Shown: one piece after another, positions 50,600 to 62,191 of the stretch
Position numbering within the stretch: position 1 is the stretch's first letter
How the letters are laid out: every line of letters begins with the position of its first letter
NCBI GenBank assembly: GCA_003833135.1
Contig: QZLH01000007.1
Span: forward strand, 85,693-149,692
Direction: 5' to 3'
Origin: Oehlia diaphana
Taxonomy: Eukaryota; Glomeromycota; Glomeromycetes; Glomerales; Glomeraceae
Length of the DNA: 64,000 nt
Made by a program: the position numbers and the translations under genes
Notes under the pieces: model-generated
Told to the model about the DNA's origin: nothing
What the model saw: the letters and a program-made list of their open reading frames with translations, nothing else
Database searches by the model: none

Positions 50600-51660
50600 A
50601 CATTAATTTGTAAAAAATTTGAAAAAATTTCTGATTCTTATATGCCAAGCCACGGCGAAGTTCACATGCAAGCCACAAAGTACAAAGTAACACGTGAATT
50701 GACGAGTTTATTATCATAATTTCGTACTAATAACAGCTTGAAATTTTCCGATGTTACCTAAGAAATAAACAAATCAAAGATAATAAAGTTGCAACGAAAG
50801 CTAATTACGTGCACATAAGTACAAACATTATAGCATGCATTTTAATTTATTAATTGAAAAGTTTCCCAATCGGATTATTTCAATTCGATTTCACCTTAAT
50901 CGTACTCTCATTTGTTAAACAATAAACCTTAGTTTGTGGACTAATCACCCAAGTTATGCGAATTTTAGATATCAGAATTTTATATAAATCACATTTCTTT
51001 GAAAAAATCACAATTTTAGATACTTATATTTTTTTATTATACTCCACTGATGCTACGATCCAAAACATTGAATATCATTGCTGAAATAATTAATTTCCTC
51101 CTCAAGATAATTATTACCTTCATAAATAAAATTAAGTTAACCTTGTAATAAATGATATTTAATTGCCAAAGAAAGGTTTTCCTCTGTCCTCACTCCTCTG
51201 TATGTATAAAGTCTGCTTTATCCTCAACTAAAATCATTGAAACTGACTTAAACTAACTTAAACTAACTTATTCAGTCCCCTTCACCTCCTTAGTAATTTT
51301 GAATTTTGATCATTTCAAAACTTTATCGAGATGTAACTGAATATACTAAAATAAAACCATGAACTCTTATCGTATGGGTAAATTTCAAATTGAATGTTCA
51401 TCTTGAATATCTTGATTCGTGTTTTAACAAAGAAAAGTTATTTAAATAATATGAAAGAAACTTTGAGATTACCTGTCCCGCGGTATCAATGATTTTTTGC
51501 TGCAATTTTCTGTCCTATATATCCCATATACCGTCAACTTGTATTCGGTAGAGAGGGAGATAAGAGTGGTTTCCACAAATTTATGTCAATTTCATAAAAG
51601 ATAAAGCAAATAATGCATAAAGCTGTAGATCAATTATATCGGGATAATCAAATACCGTGT
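50600..51660. repeat. Segmental tandem duplication, copy A (decayed)
   Basis: This block lines up with 51870-53310 in the same orientation and order. Matches begin with the flank (tatgccaagcca... aacacgtgaatt; then taataaagttgc) and continue through the Rheb exons. The copies differ by many substitutions and indels, so the duplication is not recent. Confidence 0.85.
50930..51660 (-). pseudogene. Rheb pseudogene (tandem duplicate)
   Basis: A degraded copy of the intact Rheb gene next door. Exon 2 remains as KIIDTAGQ at about 51470-51510. Exon 3 (about 51405-51210) still shows DEHSI and FILVYSVTSR, then a CAA-to-TAA nonsense change, then SFEMIKI, followed by frameshifts and a small duplicated taaacta patch near 51250. 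Exon 4 is recognisable at about 51130-51050, with its final donor site. Exon 1 and most of exon 5 are missing. Several stops break every frame, so no Ras-like protein can be made. Confidence 0.88.
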
Positions 51661-51869
51661 AAAATCCGTACGTAACGAAATTAACGAAATTCGAATTTTG
51701 TTCATTAATTTTTTTATCCATAGATTCATACTTTTTTTGATTTAGAAGGTAATAATCATGCGGAAGGATATTATATAAAATCTAAAATTTTAAATTTAAA
51801 TAAACGAAGATTCTAAATGAATATCATAAATCTTTTCTATCAACATAACATTTCTCCCCGATCGATTTG

Positions 51870-53310
51870 CAAATATTTTCTGCTTGTGGGAAAGAAATCA
51901 AATTTATACGCCAAGCCATTCACGTGTAAGCCACATTCAAGAAAGTAACACGTGAATGACAAGTTATTTAATTAGGTGATCTATTAAGAAATTTCTGGTT
52001 TTTTATTGGTAATAAAGTTGCTACGATAATTATTGTACATGCATATAAAGTACAAAATGATTAATTTTATTAATTAAAAAAATTTCTCAATCAATTTGGT
52101 TTCATCTATCTATGTTCACATACTTTTAAACATTTTATTCACATTATAAAGTTAAACCTACCATAATAATAAGCCTTACCCTGCAGCCACCTAATAAAAT
52201 ATATTAAAAAGTAACTAGATATATAATTCAATAGTAATGTAATAATAATACAATATCTATATTTTAAATTAAAAATAGTTTAATAAATAAGATAACCATA
52301 AGAATCATTAAAAAGGAAAAAAAAGTAATTCATACCAAAGTGAATTTATGCGAATTCTAGTAAGAATTTTAAAAATCAGAGAATAGTACATCCACCACTT
52401 TCTTCTCCATTGGGGTTTAGTGACTTTTCAATTTCACTTATCATGAGTTCAAAAATTTTAGCTATTATTAAACAATATAATGAGTGGAATTTATAAAAAG
52501 AAAATTGAAAATAAAACCATAGTCTAAGTAGTAAATAACATACTTATATTTTCATTATGCTTCGCTGACGCCTCAATCCAAGAACAATTCCATTGTTGAG
52601 ACAATTCTTTTCCTTCTTCATAAGATAATTGCCTTCGTAAATAAAATTTATATTAAGCAAACATAATTAAATTTGAAGAAATAAACAGATTTGAATGTAA
52701 AGAAGGTTCACCTTTGCAAGTGTAAATCGGTTTTGTTTCCAACTAAAACCATTGGCACTGATTCAGTCCCTGTGTAATTCAGGATTTTATCTCGAACAAT
52801 TTTGACCATTTCAAAACTTTGTCGAGATGTAACTGAATATACCAGAATATAACCATGAATTCCTACCGCATGAGCGGAATTCAAAATTGAATGTTCATCC
52901 TGAATGTTGATTTTTGTGCTTTAGCAAAAAAAGTTATTTGAAAAATGTGAAAGCAGCACAAGTAATTACCTGTCCTGCAGTATCAATGATTTCTGCTGCA
53001 ATTTCCTGCCCTCTATACCGTATGACTTTATTAAACGTGTTTTCGATAGTGGGATAATAAGAGTCGACAAAATGGTTTTCCACAAATTGAATGGTCAACG
53101 AGGACTTACCTTCATAAAATTCATAGAAGAACAAACAAAGGTAAATAAGTTGGCCAAGCAAAGGAAGTTGTAAAGATCTTAACTTACCGACAGCTCGAGA
53201 ACCCAATACTGCAATGGTTCTTGGTTTAGGAGAATTGCTAGTCATGTTGCAAAAAAACTTCCTATTTGAAAGAAGTAAATCATAAATTGTAGATCACATA
53301 TTATTGGCAT
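51870..53310. repeat. Segmental tandem duplication, copy B (functional)
   Basis: The partner of the block at 50600-51660. It holds the Rheb 3' flank (51880-52375, with ccaagccattcacgtgtaag) and the intact gene. The order and strand are the same as copy A, so this is a direct tandem duplication of about 1.1-1.4 kb. Confidence 0.85.
52376..53245 (-). CDS. Small GTPase Rheb homologue
   Basis: A Ras-family GTPase that activates TORC1 in many eukaryotes. Five exons encode about 185 residues. G1 is GSRAVGKSS (Arg at the Ras G12 position, a Rheb hallmark), joined across an intron within GK. The effector loop reads VDSYYPTIENTF, nearly identical to animal Rheb. G3 is DTAGQDEHSILN, G4 is NKTDL and G5 is ASAKHNEN. 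The C-terminal CaaX box is C-T-I-L; a terminal Leu usually favours geranylgeranylation, whereas animal Rheb is farnesylated through Met. The stop is at 52376-52378. It shares a 103-base divergent promoter with the deaminase gene. The tandem copy to its left is dead. Confidence 0.93.
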
Positions 53311-53348
53311 GATGATCTAGTACGTTCATATTTCATTCATTCTCAATT

Positions 53349-53942
53349 ATGACAAGTTCAGGTACTAAATTTTTTTCTTTTTTAAAAAAATATTCATTTT
53401 AATAGTTTGTTTTAATTCTTTTTTAATTTTGTTAAAAGATGATTTGCATTTTATGAAACTTGCAATTGAGCAAGCAAATCTTTCAGAACCAGTTGAAACA
53501 GCGTACTGTGTAGGAGCGGTAAGTATATAGAAAAAGTTGAATTTCAAACTAACAACTGGTATTTATCTAATATATTTCTTTTTATCCATAGGTATTAGTA
53601 AAAGATTCGCAAATTCTTTCTAAAGGATATTCTCGTGAATTAGAAGGCAATACTCATGCAGAAGAATGTGCATTAAAAAAATTGCACGATATAACAGAAG
53701 CAAAAGGCGCTATAATGTACACAACTATGGAACCTTGTAGTAAAAGGCTATCCGGTAATAAACCTTGTGTTGAACGTATTGTAGAAACTGGAATTAAAAA
53801 AATTGTAATTGGTATAAAAGAACCAGACAAATTTGTAAAATGCGAAGGAATTTCTATATTACAAGCAAATGGAATTGAAGTTATAAACGTTCCCGAATTA
53901 GAAGAAGAATGTAAAAAACCATCTAAACATATTTTAGGTTAA
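53349..53942 (+). CDS. CMP/dCMP-type deaminase (RIB2-like candidate)
   Basis: A zinc-dependent deaminase of about 165 residues in three exons: a 13-base first exon (53349-53361, MTSS then intron), 53439-53518, and 53592-53942. The fold begins FMKLAIEQANLSEPVETAYC and GAVLVKDSQ. The catalytic HAEECAL (zinc His and proton-shuttle Glu) and the second zinc motif PCSKRLSGNKPC, with two cysteines, are intact. The tail carries a GIEVINVPELEEEC element. The closest type known to me is the DRAP deaminase of riboflavin synthesis (the deaminase half of yeast Rib2), here without the pseudouridine-synthase half. Other cytosine-like substrates cannot be excluded. Confidence 0.85.
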
Positions 53943-54005
53943 AGAAAATTATTTTTTGTAAATAAATATATTAATTTATTATTTAAACTAAGATTTTAAG
54001 AAATA

Positions 54006-54766
54006 TTACAACGATTTATTCATGAATTTTCTTTTTTGAAAGCACATCCACCATTTACTTGGCTTCCCATCAACATAAACTCTCTCAACTAATCGATTTG
54101 CTAATTCTTGACGAACTTGTGTTAAATATTGTCGTAAAACATCTAATAGACATAAGAAAATACTTAAAATTAGAAAATAAAAATAAAACTAAAATAAAAA
54201 TATTTTCATAAATTGTCAAAAAAAATTCACACCTGCTTCACCTCTGCTAGGTGCAGCGTATAGAGCATTCAATGGAAAATTTGGGTCTCCAGGAAGCGCA
54301 AAATGATCTAAAGCACGAGTGTTCAATATTTTAAGTGCATCTTTCTGAGATGGATTTTTTGCTAATCTACTCAAACAATCACTAATGAATAAAATAAGAT
54401 AAATTAAAACTCTATCCGCATTGCCTTGGATCTCAAAATTTCGAAAAAAACAATTTGCTCTAAAAAGATCTAATGCTTCATCAATAATATCGTCTTCTGT
54501 TGCAGGTGCTAAGAAAAAGTATCAAAGATATAAGATCAACAGAGACAAATAAAAGATTTTACAATAATAGTTCAATGTTACCTGGTGTTGCTGGTCCTTT
54601 TATTTTTGTCTTTATAGGCAACAACACCATGTTACCAATTGTTCGAAATTCACTCCTATTGTTGAATTGAGAATGATATGCCTATAGGATAAAAACCATT
54701 ATCATTTAATTTTTTAATAAATTTAATGAGTGACTTGATAAATACTAAATTTCAATTTACCGGCAT
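54006..54766 (-). CDS. ARC18: Arp2/3 complex subunit ARPC3 (p21)
   Basis: A subunit of the actin-nucleating Arp2/3 complex, about 175 residues. Exon 1 is just ATG CCG (54766-54761). The next exon gives [20 protein letters not shown] and [13 protein letters not shown], the conserved start of ARPC3. Later blocks read [20 protein letters not shown] and [18 protein letters not shown]. The end [17 protein letters not shown] with stop at 54006-54008 matches the family exactly in layout. It lies in tandem with MOB4 on the same strand, with a CACGTG 79 bases upstream. Confidence 0.94.
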
Positions 54767-54844
54767 AGTTTTAGGAAATGACGAGAAAAAGTAGTAGGAA
54801 AATAAAGAACCAAGAAAAATTTAAGTTGTACGAGTGAAATTAAT

Positions 54845-54850
54845 CACGTG
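54845..54850. promoter_or_regulatory. CACGTG palindrome upstream of ARPC3
   Basis: An ATCACGTGAT palindrome about 79 bases before the ARPC3 start codon, in the short spacer to MOB4. Regulatory role inferred from position only. Confidence 0.4.
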
Positions 54851-54933
54851 ATTTTCCCAGTTTGTGTAACTTCTGGCAGTTTTATAATTATGTGTAATGA
54901 CATTTTATTAATAACTTAATGTTATACTATTAT

Positions 54934-56093
54934 TTATTCCATGTCACGACTAAAAATTTCGCTACTTTCATTATTGTGATTATTATGAGTATCTTGATTA
55001 TCATCATTAATATTATTATTATACGGGATAATTAAAAGATTTTTTGCTATTAATTCGTAACGATCCGATAGCTTCAAGAAACGTGCATATAACATGTTTT
55101 CATTCTATGAAATAAAATTTGATATTAAAATAATCATAGCAACACAGAGTAAAAAAATTACAATTTCTCGCTTACTTCAAAAGCTTCAAATATTTCTCGA
55201 TGGTGAAACCATGTATGTGCAAATATTCGATAAAGTCTTCTTGCAATAGATTGGTAATGTTTAAGTGATGTCTCTGGAATTGAAATCCTATAATAATAAA
55301 ACAAATTAACAAAATTCAGAATATACGCGAATTAATTTAAAAATTACCTGCTAGGAAAATATTTATGGCTATTCAATAGGGTAGTTGCTCCATCTAACGT
55401 ATGAACAATGTAATCGATTGCACAACACTATTATTAATTGAAATGTTCATATTCGAAAAAATAAACGTTAGAACAAAAATAATCTAATCAGTAAAAAATT
55501 ACAAACATATATACATTCAATGGAGCTTGATGTGCTGCACAAAGATATTGCCAATCATCAGCCTTCATCTCAGGACAAGTTTGACTAGTGCATTCGGCTT
55601 CTAGTTGAATTACGAGATAATTTAGCTCGAGACATAATTGTCTAAATAGAAAGAGAAAGATTTTTATCAATCATATTAAAAAATATTTGAATTCAGATTT
55701 TGGTAATCACCTCAAATGTTCATATTGCCAAGTTTCTTTATCTTGTCCAGCCGGTAACTCCACCAAAGCGTCTATGTTTTCTCGGTTAGCTCTTATCAGA
55801 GACTGTAAATACTCTTGTAATGCAAAAGCAGAGTCAATCTGATCTAGTGAAATGTGAGGAAATTGATAAGCATCCTATAAAATTGTATACCTGTTTAGTA
55901 CAAATTTTAATATTGCGAAGGTTCTTAACATTTATCTAAAATTTTATTTATTTACTTCGAGTTTGGTTCCAGGGCGATTTCTACGCAAAGCTGGTTTATG
56001 TTCAGTGGAAGTCGAAGTTATTGGTGAAGAAATTGAAGTTTCTGAAGAAGAAGAAGTGTTATTTGGTTCATTAGAAGGAACTACGTTTGACAT
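54934..56093 (-). CDS. MOB4/phocein homologue
   Basis: A Mob-family adaptor of the STRIPAK phosphatase-kinase complex, about 245 residues. The head is Ser/Thr-rich (SETSISSPITSTSTE). The family core follows: RPGTKLEDAYQFPHISLDQI, ALQEYLQSLIRANRENIDAL, LCLELNYLVIQLEAECTSQT and then CPEMKADDWQYLCAAHQAPL, with the zinc-site Cys and His residues. The C-terminal region (HKYFPSR and FENENMLYARFLKLSDRYEL) is followed by an Asn/Asp/His-rich tail ending DME. About six exons. The N-terminal residues before RPGT are longer than in animal MOB4. Confidence 0.92.
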
Positions 56094-56401
56094 TTTTTAT
56101 AGAAACAGAAATAAACTTGATTAGAAAAATTTTATTCAACTTATAAATTGAGCTAGTTCCCACGTGTTTGTGACATTATTTGGCAGATTGCGTATATTAA
56201 GGAATTTCACCACATTAATTGTATTATGCAATTAGACCTAAATTGGGGGAATCACCATTATTACGATTAAACATTGCACCAAACATACTCTTGTTTACTA
56301 CTTGCGACGATTGTTTGCTGATTTGTCACACAACATAAATTAATAAATTTGCGATTTTTTTGGTTTTTAAAATTTTTATTTTTACAATTTATTTTGTTAG
56401 A
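56094..56401. promoter_or_regulatory. Divergent MOB4/FLVCR promoter region with CACGTG
   Basis: About 308 bases separate the two start codons. A CACGTG lies at 56161-56166, 68 bases before the MOB4 start. No TATA box can be picked out with confidence in DNA this AT-rich. Confidence 0.4.
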
Positions 56402-58447
56402 ATGACGGCTTCGTCCTCGATAGTAACAAATGTTAATCCAACTTCACGACTTAATAATAACCATGATTTTGAAAGAGTTGGAGAAAATCCTGGTGATCTT
56501 GAAGTAGTAGTAGAAAAAACGTCTAGTAATTCTTTATTGATGTCGCCTGCAAATACTCAAGAATCAAGAACAGTATCTACTAATAATATAAAATCAAAAC
56601 GAAAATGGATTGTTTTAGCATCATTTTCATTCCTTTCTTTTTCTAATGCGGTTCTTTGGATTACTTTTGGACCATGTCTTTATATTTTCATGGCTCATTA
56701 TAACCAAATAACACCATCTTATATAAACGCTTTAGCAACCGTGTATATGGTCGTATACCCTATATTATTATTACCCGTTCTCAAGATATTTGATAAATGG
56801 GGCTTACGCCAAGGAGTTCTTATCGGTGCATTTTTAAATGCGCTTGGAACCTTCTTGAGATTTTTAGGCTCTTTTGAAGCATCCGGGTTTTGGTTATTAT
56901 TTTTAGGTCAGACATTAACTGCTATTGCTGGAGTATTTATTTTAGGAGTTCCACCGAAATTAGCGAATACCTGGTTTAATTTTGGAGAACAAAATTTAGC
57001 AACAGGAATTGGAGTTACTGCCAATAATGCTGGGATTGCTGCTGGGTATAAATAAATAGATTTTTATATCTTAATATACGAAAATTTTTTAATCCTTGAT
57101 TATGTTATAGGTTTTTATTATCACCATGGTTTATTAAAGAAGACACAGCTGCGACTGATATTCCTACATATTTATTAATACAATTTGGTGCATGCTCAAT
57201 TATTTATTTGATTTGTGTAGCCACATTTACATCCGAAGAAAAATTACCTCGCAGGTAGTGCTTATTAATAATTGTTCTCTGCTTGACAATGCCTAAGATT
57301 ACTAATAATATATTTTGAAATTAAAGTGGTGTTAGTAAAAAATTGGCGACATTTTCGACAATAAATACTTTTTGTACAGATAAAATATTTATGATACTAG
57401 CAACATCTTATGGATTAACTGTTGGTTCGTCATATGCTGTGAGCACTTTATTAGCTCAAATTATAGTTCCTGTCTTCAAAATGCACGATGAGGTAGGCGA
57501 TAATAATAATAAATATATTTACCATACCGCACGGCACATAATACCCGGATATTATACAAAATACCTGATTTAAAAATTATATAATACCCGTGGGTACTTT
57601 GTGAGATACCGGGTATTATATGAGGGGGATCATAATAGTTTTAACCAGAATTAAGCTAAAGTTACTAGAATTAGAGGGGGGGGGGGGTACTAATTGAGAG
57701 TATCTAGCAGTGCGGTACGGTATGTGCTCAAAGTTATCAAAAATTTTAATTTCTTTGTTTTTAAATAGTCACAGGTTGGATTTTTGGGATTTATTAATGT
57801 AATAGCTGGAATGATTGGATCTGTTCTAATTGGAGTTTATCTAGACCGCACATTCGCATACAAACGATCATGTCGTATATTATATATTACCACCTTTCTT
57901 TCGCTAGGTGGCCTCATTACAGGTTTGAAGATTAAGAATATGTTTTTTGTAACTGTGTCATGGTAAATATTATTGATCTCATTAAAAAATAATTATTTCA
58001 AAGATTTCAAGTTAAACTAATTGTTATTCATTTATAGCATGTTCTTTGGTATATCTTCGTTTGGTAAGCATTATATTACTGAATTTCATCTTATATATTA
58101 TCTAATACTTGAGAGAAAAATTTTCTAATTATATTATAATACATAATACAGCAATAACCCCGGCAGTATTCCAATATGCGCCAGTAATTACTTCCAGCCG
58201 TCTAGTAGAAGATGAAATTACGAGCACAGGAATCCTAAATTCTGCAGCACAAATATGGGGTATCATACTTGTTTCTCTAATGGACATTACTGAAAATATT
58301 AATCAGGAATTTACAATGGAAATGCCTTGTTTGTTGTTACTTGCCATTACATTTATAGGTATAATACTAATTTGGCTAGTTAAAGAAGATCATGATGTAA
58401 AAGAAGTTAAAGAACGAGAAACTCGACATTTAATGAATAGAGAATAG
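56402..58447 (+). CDS. MFS transporter, FLVCR-like
   Basis: A 12-pass major-facilitator protein of about 490 residues resembling FLVCR proteins, which in animals move choline, ethanolamine or haem. A long polar head (to SKRKWIVLA) precedes TM1, RKWIVLASFSFLSFSNAVLW. Family blocks include PSYINALATVYMVVYPILLL, then KWGLRQGVLIGAFLNALGTF, and NLATGIGVTANNAGIAAGF. TM7-12 run from TDKIFMILATSYGLTVGSSY to MEMPCLLLLAITFIGIILIW. The first Met is taken at 56402; upstream frame has no ATG. About seven exons. One intron (57493-57768, 276 bases) is about four times longer than the rest because it holds an inverted-repeat element. The substrate is not determined. Confidence 0.88.
57523..57724. mobile_element. 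MITE-like foldback element in an intron
   Basis: A roughly 202-base element flanked by terminal inverted repeats: CATACCGCACGGCAC on the left and, reverse complemented, CATACCGTACCGCAC on the right (13 of 15 match). An inner pair (ataatacccgg and ccgggtattat) also folds back, and a 12-G run lies near the right side. There is no coding capacity and no clear target-site duplication. It sits wholly inside an intron of the FLVCR-like gene. The class is not identified. Confidence 0.65.
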
Positions 58448-58616
58448 CTTATTATAATAATGTCTTATTCCTCTGTATTATATGCTGTACTTTGGTCCCT
58501 ACAAAGTATTTCTATTGTTTCCACTATTTGTTTTCTTAATGACTCTTTTAGAAATTAAAATTTTGTTTAGATTAAATATATATAATAATTATAGAAACAA
58601 AAAAAAAAAAAATAAA

Positions 58617-59132
58617 TTAACTACCTGCATCTTCAACAGCTTTTATATATTCTAAATTAGCTTCTTGCATTTCTTTGTTTAGTTCTTTTATCATATCGAA
58701 TTGCTCTTGTTCTGTATTCCGTAACCCCGGCAAATTATCTATTAATATTTCTATTTGTTTTGCTTTTTTAACAACATCTTGCACAATTTCTTGTTGATTC
58801 TCTAAATGAATAGAAAAGATTCCTTTTAATTTGATTTATAAAAAAAACACACATGGATAAACAATTCTTACCTTTAAGTTTTGCTTGGTCCTGGCCGACC
58901 TGGACTATATCAGGTAAAACTTAATTATCGAATTATCGAGTAAGCCATATTATGAAAACTTTTAATTATACCTAAAACTCACCTCTATTAAGAAATTCTA
59001 CGCTATTAGCAAACATTCTAGCCATCTATAATATAGAATCAATATTATTTAATTAATGTATCAAAACGTATATAAACTTAAAAGAAACTAAACCTCATCT
59101 ATTGCATCTTGAAGTTGTGTTAGCCTATCCAT
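58617..59132 (-). CDS. MED21: Mediator subunit Med21 (Srb7)
   Basis: A subunit of the Mediator middle module. The start at 59132 gives MDRLTQLQDAIDEMARMFAN, the family's defining N-terminus. The C-terminal coiled coil reads QEIVQDVVKKAKQIEILIDN, then LPGLRNTEQEQFDMIKELNK and ends YIKAVEDAGS at 58617-58619. About four exons and 115 residues. The frame stays open upstream to another ATG at 59193 (MQNPLSYEKEEPLE), which would add about 20 residues; homology favours the inner start, but both are possible. Confidence 0.88.
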
Positions 59133-60728
59133 ATTTATAGACGTAGCCACTTCTAGAGGTTCTTCTTTTTCGTATGATAAAGGGTTTTGCATCAAGGCGT
59201 TAACTGGATGAAATATAAAACTTTTTATGATATGACAATACTTGTTTGGATTCTTTAGATTGTAGAGTTTTTTTTTTAAAAAAAAAATTCTACAAATCTA
59301 TCGAGTGGTGAAAAAAAATTCATATTTATTGATTTATTGTCCCGACGTACGTAGAACATTATACTAGTGATAGTCATGTGAGTGTTTGAGTCACGTAAAT
59401 CTCGTATTAATTTAATTATCGATTCAACAGCATACTGAATCTTGTATATAGATTTTTTTGAGAGTGTTTGATTAAAACATCCTACAATTGTAAGTATTCA
59501 ATAGCTAAAGGGACCAAATTATTCACATTATGCTCTTGCATTAATCAGGAAATCTCATTAACGAATTCACAACCTCCACCACATTGCGACAAAAAGAAAA
59601 GGCTGCGGATTATTTTGACCTCTGTATACTTTCTTGAACGCTTTAGCAATTCCGGAACTAATCTTTGATATTGAAACTTTGCATCTATAAGTGTAATCTA
59701 TATATTTTGTCTTTATAGTGATCATGAATAAGAAACAGCTGATGTACACAATTTGGACATGCTATTAACCCAGACTCTACAAAGGTGGTTCATAAATTTG
59801 GTATGGCTGCCGATATTCTAATAAGTCATGGCATTCCGCACTTAAGCGGAAATGATGGCCCTCCTTTTCACATACATCTTTTAACAATTTAGGATTGAAA
59901 TAGTAGACAGTTGGGCAGTAATAAATTTTTCGTAATGTGATATTTTTTTCCAATTTTTTGAACTTCATTAGGATCTATTTGAAAAGTATCAGGTTGATCC
60001 CGTATATCTTGAAAATATTGGACGGCAATTAGAATTGTGGAAAAAGTTAAAACAAGAGGAAGAAAAAATTCTCAAACTCGTAAAAAAGCTGAGGTTTATA
60101 TTATATATCTTGAAAAAAATCTGGTTTAGCGCGAAGAAATATAGAAAGATTAAAAGTGGAATGCATCTTTTTTTAGAATACTAAAAATACTGCGTAACAA
60201 TTTTATTAAACAAGCATACGCTAAAAAATATTATAATAATTTACATATTATGTAAAAAGATATTTTAATTACCTGTAGTATATTATTAACCACGTTAATC
60301 AGTTTATTTAAATGAAACTTTGAGTAAAAATTCGAATTGATAGTTAACTACAGAGCGTGTACCGTATATTTATACCCGGGTATGACTTCCATCAAGTTAG
60401 TATTAGAAGAATTGAATTTGTCAAAATAGACTCGCATATTACATATTCGATATATTGAGACGATATTTTTCACTAAAGAACTTGTTTTTCAATTATGCAA
60501 AAAGATAATAGCTAATCATGATATCATATTTACATCATAAATATAAATTCATAAATTTGAAATATATATATATATATAGAATGGATGTATATATAGAAAT
60601 AAATTATTATTATTTTTTAATATAAACAGTAAGTTATATAAATATTTGTACATAGAATGAAAGAAATTGGTCATAAAAATAATTTCATTCCAACGCAGCT
60701 TTCCAATCTCACTTGCATATATAATAAC
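59133..60728. other. Intergenic, mostly without intact genes
   Basis: A 1.6 kb region between Med21 and the Gti1/Pac2 gene. It contains a T10/A10 tract at 59268-59287, the relic described separately at about 59450-60060, and AT microsatellite-like runs near 60568. Around 60360-60390 a tatacccgggtatga patch looks slightly like the interior of the foldback element in the FLVCR intron. Confidence 0.4.
59450..60060 (-). pseudogene. Degraded coding relic, family not recognised
   Basis: Minus-strand patches read like real protein but are broken by stops and frame changes. They run, right to left, from AVQYFQDIRDQPDTFQIDPN and EVQKIGKKYHITKN near 59900-60035, through YFNPKLLKDVCEKEGHHFRL in another frame, to SGLIACPNCVHQLFLIHDHY near 59715-59775. 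The CPNC could be part of a zinc site. No start or end is visible. It may be a dead gene or transposon-derived fragment. Confidence 0.4.
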
Positions 60729-62191
60729 TTACAAACGAGAAAAATCAACCAAGCCAAAGAAATCCGAATTTACTGCGTCAACAGTCGTATTAGGAACAGC
60801 AGTATCTCTCACAGCAACGGTGGCATAAGTTGGGAGAATATTAAATGGTAAGGAATGACCGTTGTTTTGCAAAATATTGATCCCATCGACAATCAATTGA
60901 ACCGATTCCAAGTCGGAATTAGTTGAGATTTGCTGATTATTCTCTTGTGACAAATTAACTACATTTAATAATGTCGCTTCAGATACATCAACTTTAGAAG
61001 TTTCCTGTAATGCTTGAATGGGAACATAATATAAGGCTTCCGTGTTGCCTGGCAAAGTTTGAGTTAAAGAAACCGATCTTATGGGAGGAATGGTGAATAA
61101 AGTCGAAGAGGATATTGAGTGGTCTACAGCCTTTTCATCACACTCATTTTTTACAGCAATAGGAGACAACATATCAACGTCTCTACTTCCTCTAACTTTA
61201 TTTAACTTTGGAGAAGGCCTATCATTAGAAGTAATGACTTTATGTCTACGTAGAGCTTCATTTTGAACTAAGTCAACACCTGGCTCAATTGTCAACAATT
61301 GAACATAAGCACAAGGCGAGTAGAGAAAGTTATGAGAGCCTATATTAATAAACGAAATAATCGAATCATAAGTATCCTCATAATTAAATAAACATACAAA
61401 AAAGATGAACCGAACCTTCTTTATCTTCATAGATAATCATATGTTGCAAGCTATCATTCAACTTTACAGTTATTGTTTTTTTACTCAAACCAATTTTACG
61501 ATGGATAAATGTGCCCTTGGCAGAAATTTGAACTTTTAAATCTTCATTCTTGATTCGTTGTTTAGTTTTTTTATTAAGTTTATCGTAACTTTTCACAAAA
61601 GGAAATCTCATTTCGAGCTCTTGATAAACAAGAAAATCACCAACGATTTTGCTAGGAGACCAAATTCTGCGACACCGCGAGAAAAAGAAAGTACTTTTAG
61701 GCATTTTGCATAATGTACTTGAAATTTTTTTTTTTTTTGCCTATAAACTATAGTAAAAAAATACTTGAAGTTTTACTTACTTCCCATCAGTCCATCTTTT
61801 GATTCCCGATTCAGCTTCATCGTACACGTATCTATGATTTATTAATATAAATACGATTTATCTTCCCTTATTGCTAGTAACACTAACGTAATAGTGATTT
61901 ATTTACACGGAACCAGCCCTTAAAATTTTCTTCTCATCTTCTACCAAGCGACGTGTAGTTCTACATAGCACTCCTTGACGACACGCCTCTAATATTTATT
62001 ATGAAAATTAAAAAATAAGTTTTTTTTTTAAAGTGTAAAAAATATATGTATAAGTTTTTACCGAAGATAATTAAAGCATCATTTGTGCTTGTGATCCTCC
62101 CTAAAATTTATTTAATCGCGTAAAGTTTAAAAAATGGTTTAGCTATAAGAGCTTTATGATAAATCAATATATTACCGTGAAAGGTTTCCAT
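60729..62191 (-). CDS. Gti1/Pac2 (WOPR) transcription factor
   Basis: A fungal-specific DNA-binding regulator of the Wor1/Ryp1/Gti1/Pac2 family, which controls morphology, virulence or sporulation switches in other fungi. The WOPR domain is assembled from at least six exons. It starts METFHGRITSTNDALIIFEA, then CRQGVLCRTTRRLVEDEKKI, then LRAGSVYVYDEAESGIKRWT, with a small junction into DGKIWSPSKIVGDFLVYQEL. The second box contains KGTFIHRKIGLSKKTITVKL. The C-terminal half (about 60730-61290) is low complexity, with no known domain, ending NSDFFGLVDFSRL. All splice joins keep the frame. Its target is unknown here. Confidence 0.93.
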
